Source: DASZZV01 sp035544835 (GTDB lineage Bacteria > Acidobacteriota > Thermoanaerobaculia > Gp7-AA8). Taken from it: DNA of 5,857 nt. The notes beneath the pieces are model-generated. The model was not told the DNA's origin. It was given only the letters and a program-made list of their open reading frames with translations, and ran no database searches. The position numbers and the translations under genes are program-made. Of the stretch, positions 1-4,100 are shown in pieces (position 1 is the first letter of the stretch; every line of letters starts with the position of its first letter). The stretch lies in the NCBI GenBank assembly GCA_035544835.1, contig DASZZV010000075.1:1-5857 (forward strand). Reading direction: 5' to 3'.

Positions 1-324
1 CCATACAACGCGGGCCGCTGAGCCGAGCGGAGCCTGCTTGAAGATCATGGAAAGGTAAATGCGGGAGCCCGTTTTGATCTGAGCAACATCGCTATCCACG
101 AAGCCGCCGCTCCCGAGATGATCGGAAAGATGAACGCTCTCGACGAGGATCGGCCGATCGAGCGGAACGAGACTGCTGGTCTTTTTGCCGGCGGCATTCG
201 TGGGAGTTACCGATGTGGTCGTGCCCTTCTGTCCGACAGAGGCGCGCTGGACTGGAGGTACGGTCTTGTTACATGCCGCAAGAACTCCAGAAGAGAGGAC
301 CAGAATCGCGAGATGGTGTTTCAT
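1..324 (-). CDS. Putative lipoprotein of unknown function (5' part, cut by left window edge)
   Basis: Reading the minus strand from the ATG at 324-322 gives 108 open codons with no stop before the window edge, so the gene is partial. It starts MKHHLAILVLSSGVLAAC, a classic type II signal peptide: short positive n-region, hydrophobic stretch, and lipobox L15-A16-A17-C18. The mature protein should therefore be lipid-anchored in the envelope. An AGGAGA ribosome site lies five bases before the ATG, which fixes the start. After a Thr/Pro/Ala-rich spacer (about residues 20-55) comes an ordered-looking segment (about 60-108) with alternating hydrophobics ending in AARVVW. This looks like the start of a beta-rich domain; I do not recognise the family. 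It is transcribed divergently from the lipoprotein gene at 405. The lipoprotein call is firm and the function is unknown. Confidence 0.82.
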   Translation of the reverse strand, partial: MKHHLAILVLSSGVLAACNKTVPPVQRASVGQKGTTTSVTPTNAAGKKTSSLVPLDRPILVESVHLSDHLGSGGFVDSDVAQIKTGSRIYLSMIFKQAPLGSAARVVW

Positions 325-404
325 AAGACTCTCCTGTGCGATCAGATGCACTGCAGTTGCCGGGTCGCACGAGGTATTGTATCGGGAGAATGAAGGGGTA
401 ATCG
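325..404. promoter_or_regulatory. Divergent intergenic region with a possible shared -10 element
   Basis: These 80 bp separate two divergent lipoprotein genes and must hold both start signals unless promoters lie inside the genes. The 7-mer TATTGTA at 375-381 reads as TATTGT on the plus strand and TACAAT on the minus strand, so both strands fit a TAnnnT -10 hexamer. Initiation about 7 bases downstream would fall near 387 (plus) and 369 (minus), giving leaders of about 18 and 45 bases. Neither strand has a convincing -35 at 16-18 bp spacing. TTGCCG at 357-362 stands 17 bp from the weaker alternative TATCGG at 380-385. Seen: the motifs. Inferred: their use. Confidence 0.3.
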
Positions 405-929
405 ATGAAATGGATGATTGCACTGCTGACAATGATTCTCGTCGCGGGCTGCGCTACGGCGCCGACTCCAACCGAGCATCGCGGATTCACCGGCACCTGG
501 GCTCTCAATTTCGAGCACAGCGAGTCGGTTCGCGATGCCGTCAAGCGAGTCTTTACGGCCAGCGGTAGCGTCGATTCGCCTGGGGCCAGAGAGCAACTGT
601 CCGACCGGCTGGAAAACGTTTTGCGCCCTTCCGAGCTCATCCGCGTCGAGCAGATGGGGCCGAAGCTGACTTTCAGCGACGGCAGTGGGATGGTCCGGGT
701 CGTTTATACCAACGGCCAGGTACCGAAGAAAAAACTGGCCGGCGCGGTCGTCTACACATGGAACGGCGAACGGCTGACCTTTGACCTCAGCTCAGCCGAG
801 ACTGGAGCCATGAAGGAAACCTACGAGCTCGAAGACGCAGGTACGCAGCTCATTTCCACGACCGAGCTCGTCCTGACCCGCCTTCCCCAGCCGCTGGTCA
901 TCCGCCGCGTCTACGACAAGGCCATGTGA
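405..929 (+). CDS. Small lipoprotein of unknown function with a GTW-LN motif
   Basis: 174 residues. The N-terminus has a hydrophobic signal (residues 4-13) and lipobox V13-A14-G15-C16, so it is probably processed by signal peptidase II and anchored in the envelope. The mature part begins with a short Thr/Pro spacer and then GFTGTWALNFEHSES (27-41). This resembles the G-x-W-x-L-N-x-x-x-S opening of small uncharacterised beta-rich proteins that I recall from Acidobacteriota and relatives. An acidic/basic helical stretch follows (about 42-75), then alternating beta-like segments (85-125 and 138-170), including VVYTWNGERLTFDLSS. No catalytic motif is visible. AAGGGG at 393-398 lies six bases before the ATG and supports this start. 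The stop at 927-929 is followed at once by the heptamer-repeat element. The product could be a lipocalin-like binding protein, but that is a guess. Confidence 0.85.
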   Translation: MKWMIALLTMILVAGCATAPTPTEHRGFTGTWALNFEHSESVRDAVKRVFTASGSVDSPGAREQLSDRLENVLRPSELIRVEQMGPKLTFSDGSGMVRVVYTNGQVPKKKLAGAVVYTWNGERLTFDLSSAETGAMKETYELEDAGTQLISTTELVLTRLPQPLVIRRVYDKAM

Positions 930-1041
930 GGGGGGCGATTGCGAATTTCGAATTTCGAATTTCGAATTTAAAAGAGGCGGTCGGAAACGAGAGTTGGATT
1001 CTTCCAAATCCGAAATCCGAAATCCGAAATTGCCTCCCCCT
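929..1041. repeat. Inverted pair of 7-bp tandem repeat arrays forming a long imperfect hairpin
   Basis: The left arm is four exact copies of CGAATTT (942-969). The right arm is three exact copies of AAATCCG plus AAATT (1006-1031). Folded on itself, 944-969 pairs with 1031-1006 over 26 positions. The only mismatches are three A-C pairs, one in every 7-bp unit (951/1024, 958/1017, 965/1010). The loop is about 36 bases (970-1005). Outside it, the G-run at 930-935 can pair with the C-run at 1036-1040, lengthening the structure. It starts at the stop codon of the upstream lipoprotein gene and ends before the mglA promoter, so it may insulate or terminate transcription. There is no U-run typical of an intrinsic terminator. 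Similar AT-rich heptamer arrays are, from memory, common between genes in some environmental genomes; I cannot verify that here. Confidence 0.8.
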
Positions 1042-1048
1042 CCCTCCA

Positions 1049-1078
1049 TTGACCCTTTCCAGAAGCGGGTGCTACCAT
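1049..1078 (+). promoter_or_regulatory. Probable sigma70-type promoter of the mglA-like gene
   Basis: TTGACC (1049-1054) matches five of six bases of the -35 consensus. After an 18-bp spacer comes TACCAT (1073-1078), preceded by TGC (1070-1072), which makes an extended -10. Transcription would start near 1085 and leave a leader of about 36 bases before the ATG at 1121. This placement argues against the upstream in-frame ATG at 926 being the real start of the GTPase gene, because it would fall before the promoter. Confidence 0.5.
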
Positions 1079-1120
1079 CGGTCTCCCGATTATTTATCCT
1101 TATCTGGAGCCGCCGCACGA

Positions 1121-2488
1121 ATGGTCTTCTTCAACTACGCAACGATGCAGATGGCGGCGAAGATCGTTTATTACGGTCCGGGGCTCTGCGGGAAAACCAC
1201 CAACCTCCACCAGATCTATGCGAAAACCTCGCCCCAGAGCCGGGGAGAAATGGTCAGCCTGGAGACAGAGACCGACCGGACTCTGTTCTTCGATCTCCTC
1301 CCAATCGACGTCGGCGTGATCGGCGGTTTCAAGACCAGACTGCAGCTCTACACCGTTCCCGGGCAGGTGTTCTACAACACCACCCGTAAACTCGTGCTCA
1401 AGGGTGCCGACGGGATCGTTTTCGTGGCCGACTCGCAGCGGGCCATGCTCGAAGCAAACTCAGAGAGCTTCAAGAACCTGCGCGAAAACCTGGCTGAGAT
1501 CGGACTCGATCTCGATGAGATTCCACTGGTGGTTCAACTCAACAAGCGCGATCTTCCCAACGTCGCCTCGAAAGAAGAGATCCTGGCCATGCTCGGCCCG
1601 CTCGGGAAGTTCGAGGGGGTAGAGGCCACAGCCGTCAACGGCGGAGGCGTATTCGAAACGCTGAAGACGATCTCCAAGCTCACCCTGCGCACACTTCGCA
1701 AGCGAATGATGGGCGACGAGCCGGCCAGGCCGGTGATGCAGATGACGGTGCGGAAGCAGGGCGATCCACCGATCCTCAAACCGCCCACTCCTGCTGCTCC
1801 CGCCGCGCCTGCGCCCATTGCGTCAGCACCCGCAACCTCGGTTCCGAGACCCGCGCCCGCACCTCCGCCGACGGTGGCACCGGCAGTCTCCCCGAATCGT
1901 ACCGTAGCCATTCCGGCCATGCCGGCAGTCGCGGCCGCGATCGCGCAACCGGCGCCCTCGGGACCCATCATCGCAGTCGAGGAACCGGAGGTGCTCGAAC
2001 CGGTTCCGACCAGCCCGCCCGCGGTGGCAGAGACCATCCCACAGACACCTACTCCGTCCCCGGTGGCTACGCCTGCAGAGATGGCGGCGGAGCCTGAAGT
2101 GAATTTCTCGACCGAAAAGGTCACCAAAGTCGAGGCGCCGGTTGTGAAGCACGTCAAGGTGCGCTCCAACATCGACATCATGGCGGAGCTCGAGACTCTC
2201 CGTAAGAAGTCGACCCAGGGGCCGCCGAAATCGAAAAAGGATCCGCTGGCCGCGCTCACGTCACTCATGACACCGGCAAAGAAATCAGGAGAGACCAGGA
2301 CAATGACGGTTGCGGCTTCTCCGGCCGCAGGAAAAGCCCGCAGGCTGCGAGTCGAACTGTCGTTCGAGGACGAAGGCGGAAACATCATTCATTCCGACGA
2401 TCAGTCCCTCTCGCTGGAAAACGCATCCACTCTCCAGAGTCTCCTGCTAAACTTGAAGATAGATTTCGGTTCCGATTCAAGCAAGTAA
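1121..2488 (+). CDS. mglA: MglA-family Ras-like GTPase with a long Pro/Ala-rich C-terminal extension
   Basis: 455 residues. Residues 1-200 are a full MglA G-domain. The P-loop is GPGLCGKTTN (19-28), then ETETDRTLFFDLLP (48-61) with Arg53. TVPGQ (78-82) replaces the usual DxxG and carries Gln82, and the guanine-specificity motif is NKRD (141-144). From memory, Arg53, Thr78 and Gln82 match the numbering of Myxococcus xanthus MglA, where Arg53 and Gln82 serve GTP hydrolysis. Family members are cytoplasmic switches for cell polarity and motility, turned off by the MglB GAP. M. xanthus MglA is about 195 residues. Here a Pro/Ala/Val-rich linker (about 215-325) follows, then a charged segment with a helix near IDIMAELETLRKK (351-363), then a beta-like end (405-455). 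Start: ATG 1121 aligns with the family N-terminus; a weak GGAG lies 11 bases upstream. The frame is open back to an ATG at 926, but that stretch is heptamer-repeat DNA. No mglB is in view. Confidence 0.93.
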   Translation: MVFFNYATMQMAAKIVYYGPGLCGKTTNLHQIYAKTSPQSRGEMVSLETETDRTLFFDLLPIDVGVIGGFKTRLQLYTVPGQVFYNTTRKLVLKGADGIVFVADSQRAMLEANSESFKNLRENLAEIGLDLDEIPLVVQLNKRDLPNVASKEEILAMLGPLGKFEGVEATAVNGGGVFETLKTISKLTLRTLRKRMMGDEPARPVMQMTVRKQGDPPILKPPTPAAPAAPAPIASAPATSVPRPAPAPPPTVAPAVSPNRTVAIPAMPAVAAAIAQPAPSGPIIAVEEPEVLEPVPTSPPAVAETIPQTPTPSPVATPAEMAAEPEVNFSTEKVTKVEAPVVKHVKVRSNIDIMAELETLRKKSTQGPPKSKKDPLAALTSLMTPAKKSGETRTMTVAASPAAGKARRLRVELSFEDEGGNIIHSDDQSLSLENASTLQSLLLNLKIDFGSDSSK

Positions 2489-2517
2489 CGTTACATCAGT
2501 CCCGGGTGGTGAGTGAA

Positions 2518-2523
2518 AGGGGG
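2518..2523 (+). promoter_or_regulatory. Ribosome binding site that fixes the transglycosylase start
   Basis: AGGGGG lies six bases before the ATG at 2530-2532. The frame is also open from GTG codons at 2506 and 2509, but neither has a Shine-Dalgarno sequence. Starting there would add eight residues with charged Glu, Arg and Lys in front of the signal peptide. Confidence 0.6.
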
Positions 2524-2529
2524 AAGGGC

Positions 2530-3900
2530 ATGATCGAACAAAGAGTGGGGATCCTTTTCCTCGCCCTCCTGCCAGCGGCGTGTGCGATGTCATCAGCGCC
2601 GGTGCCGAAGCCGGTGCCGCCAGCCTCTCGAGTGTCGTCTTCAGGCATGACGATCAACGACGCTCGCGAACTTCGTTCCGAGCTCGAAGGGGCCTACGAC
2701 AAGATCCTGGCCCGGTCCTCCGGCGCGACCAAGGGCGAAGTTGTCGATGCCGACGCCGCGCTGTCGATGAACGTCCCCGATCATCGATCCATACGGGGCG
2801 CCCTCAACTACTTCTCCACCGACCTCCATGACAGCATTCAGCTGTCGCTGCTCCGATCGGCCCGATACAAAAAACTCATCGATGCCACGCTCGACCAGTA
2901 TCACCTGCCGCATGGACTCGCCTATCTGCCGGTGATCGAGAGCGCCTACGTCGCCAACCTGACCTCACGGGCCGGGGCGCACGGCATCTGGCAATTCATG
3001 CCCGCCACTGCCCGTGAGTATGGACTTCGTGTCGACTGGTGGGTTGACGAACGGGCCGACCCGGTGAAGTCGACCCGGGCCGCGGCCGGATATCTTCGCG
3101 ATCTCTACAACCGCTTCGGCGATTGGTCCCTGGCTCTCGCTGCCTACAACGCCGGCCCGGGACGGGTGCAGCGCGCTCTTACCGAAACCGGCGCGCGCAG
3201 CTTCTGGGAGCTGCAGGATCTCAACGCCGTGCCTAAGGAGACGCGTGGCTATGTGCCCACTTTCTTCGCCACGCTGCTCATCGTCAGTGAGCCTTCCCGC
3301 TACGGGTTCAAGGTGATCGAAGCTGATCCGATTCCCACTTCCGAGGTTGAGATCCAGGGGCCTGTTTCGCTCGGCTTTGTGGCGCGAGCCTGCGGCATGA
3401 CCGAGGGAGAGATGCTGGATTTGAATCCACAATATCGTCGCGGAGTCGTTCCGCCGGAAAAGGTCCGCCTTCAGGTGAGGAAGGAAGTCGCGCCAGCACT
3501 GCTCGCCAAAGCGGCCAACCTCCGCTTCGAAGATCCTGACGTCTCGGTGGCTTCGTTCACATTGCGGCGTGGCGACTCGATAGGATCGCTGGCGAAGCGA
3601 CTGAAAGTTCGAGTCGAGGACATCGCCGAGATGAACGGAGTCTCGCCGGGCACGGTTCGCTCCGGTGACACGCTCTTCCTTCCCGTCACACAGAGCGAGC
3701 TTTCCGAGCGACTCAGGCAGCACCCTGCCGACTCGTACTACACGGTGTCTCGAGGAGAAACGCTGTACTCGATCGCCAAGGGCCACGGCCTGACCGTCGA
3801 AGAGCTACTGGACCTCAATCGCCTGGATGACGACCACGTCCTGCAGGTCGGTGAAAAACTCCGCGTTTCGCTGGGAACCGCCGTCACCAGCGGCATGTAA
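2530..3900 (+). CDS. mltD: MltD-like membrane-bound lytic transglycosylase with LysM repeats
   Basis: 456 residues, close to E. coli MltD. Such enzymes cleave the MurNAc-GlcNAc bond of peptidoglycan in the periplasm, leaving 1,6-anhydroMurNAc ends. The N-terminal hydrophobic segment (6-17) ends in LPAAC with Cys18. This is a lipobox with an atypical Pro at -3, so lipidation is likely but not certain. The SLT domain spans about 115-235: catalytic Glu137 in LPVIESAY, then SRAGAHGIWQFMPAT (146-160) and AYNAGPGRV (205-213). Residues about 280-316 have the degenerate LysM-like segment, with ELNP-type LDLNP, common in MltD proteins. Two clear LysM repeats follow (about 343-386 and 404-448); LysM binds glycan. 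The gene begins 41 bp after the GTPase stop, with no terminator or good promoter between, so co-transcription is likely. A Ser/Pro-rich spacer (19-40) fits an envelope tether. The family call is firm; mltD is used as the family name. Confidence 0.93.
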   Translation: MIEQRVGILFLALLPAACAMSSAPVPKPVPPASRVSSSGMTINDARELRSELEGAYDKILARSSGATKGEVVDADAALSMNVPDHRSIRGALNYFSTDLHDSIQLSLLRSARYKKLIDATLDQYHLPHGLAYLPVIESAYVANLTSRAGAHGIWQFMPATAREYGLRVDWWVDERADPVKSTRAAAGYLRDLYNRFGDWSLALAAYNAGPGRVQRALTETGARSFWELQDLNAVPKETRGYVPTFFATLLIVSEPSRYGFKVIEADPIPTSEVEIQGPVSLGFVARACGMTEGEMLDLNPQYRRGVVPPEKVRLQVRKEVAPALLAKAANLRFEDPDVSVASFTLRRGDSIGSLAKRLKVRVEDIAEMNGVSPGTVRSGDTLFLPVTQSELSERLRQHPADSYYTVSRGETLYSIAKGHGLTVEELLDLNRLDDDHVLQVGEKLRVSLGTAVTSGM

Positions 3901-3908
3901 GCGGCGCG

Positions 3909-4009
3909 TCTCCGAGGGGAGCGGGCGCCTCGCCCGCTCTACAGTAACAACACGACGATTCTTCGAGCTTCGCTCGAAGAGCGGGCGAGGCGCCCGCTCC
4001 CCTCGGAGA
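3909..4009. repeat. Perfect 32-bp inverted repeat, REP/MITE-like element
   Basis: The arm 3909-3940 is the exact reverse complement of 3978-4009, with 37 bases between. Each arm is itself a hairpin: GAGCGGGCG and CGCCCGCTC around CCT on the left (3919-3939), and the same stems around AGG on the right (3979-3999). A third hairpin, TCTTCGAGC/GCTCGAAGA around TTC (3960-3980), touches the right arm. The RNA or cruciform can therefore form one 32-bp stem or a row of small hairpins. This two-palindromes-in-opposite-orientation layout is the design of BIME/REP elements and of some MITEs. It lies 8 bp after the transglycosylase stop and may block readthrough or protect the mRNA 3' end. No T-run follows on either strand, so a classical intrinsic terminator is not supported. 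No transposase gene or clear target-site duplication is visible. Confidence 0.85.
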
Positions 4010-4062
4010 TGTGCCAGGGCAAAGGGCCAAACTCCAGCGGCGCTCTCTGCGCGCCCCTACTA

Positions 4063-4091
4063 TTGAAATGCCGGACCTCGAATGCTAGGTT
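4063..4091 (+). promoter_or_regulatory. Candidate promoter of ileS, close to the start codon
   Basis: TTGAAA (4063-4068), a 17-bp spacer, then TAGGTT (4086-4091) preceded by TGC (4083-4085) resemble a -35 and an extended -10 of TAnnnT type. Transcription about 7 bases further would begin near 4098, leaving only about three bases before the ATG at 4101. That would explain why no Shine-Dalgarno sequence is present: the ten bases before the ATG are TCCCTCCCCT. The rest of 4010-4062 shows only a short GGCGC/GCGCC hairpin around 4039-4055. No T-box leader motif is seen. Confidence 0.4.
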
Positions 4092-4100
4092 CCCTCCCCT

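Noticed and set aside
929..1041. Heptamer arrays as a CRISPR array
   Set aside because: The units are 7 bp in direct tandem with no spacers, and no cas gene is present.
926..1120. ATG at 926 as start of the GTPase gene, giving a 520-residue protein
   Set aside because: The extra 65 residues are translated heptamer repeats, overlap the previous stop codon, precede the promoter at 1049-1078, and do not belong to the MglA family N-terminus.
1534..2388. Long minus-strand open frame opposite the GTPase tail
   Set aside because: It mirrors the GC-rich Pro/Ala linker, giving Gly/Ala/Ser-rich low-complexity sequence with no domain; the plus strand holds a recognisable gene.
2485..2494. GTAACGTTAC palindrome over the GTPase stop codon as an operator
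   Set aside because: It is an exact 10-bp palindrome but short, partly coding, not repeated in the window, and has no promoter next to it.
2965..3786. Minus-strand open frame opposite the transglycosylase
   Set aside because: It is a shadow of a gene with clear catalytic and LysM motifs on the plus strand and has no motif of its own.
3909..4009. Terminal inverted repeats of an insertion sequence
   Set aside because: Only 37 bases lie between the arms, so there is no room for a transposase, and no flanking direct repeat is clear.
4068..4088. Six-codon mini-ORF (MPDLEC) just before ileS as a leader peptide
   Set aside because: It has no isoleucine codon, no Shine-Dalgarno and no attenuator pairing, and it overlaps the candidate promoter. 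A chance occurrence is likelier.
4010..4100. T-box riboswitch before an aminoacyl-tRNA synthetase gene
   Set aside because: The space is too short and no T-box consensus or terminator/antiterminator pair is present.
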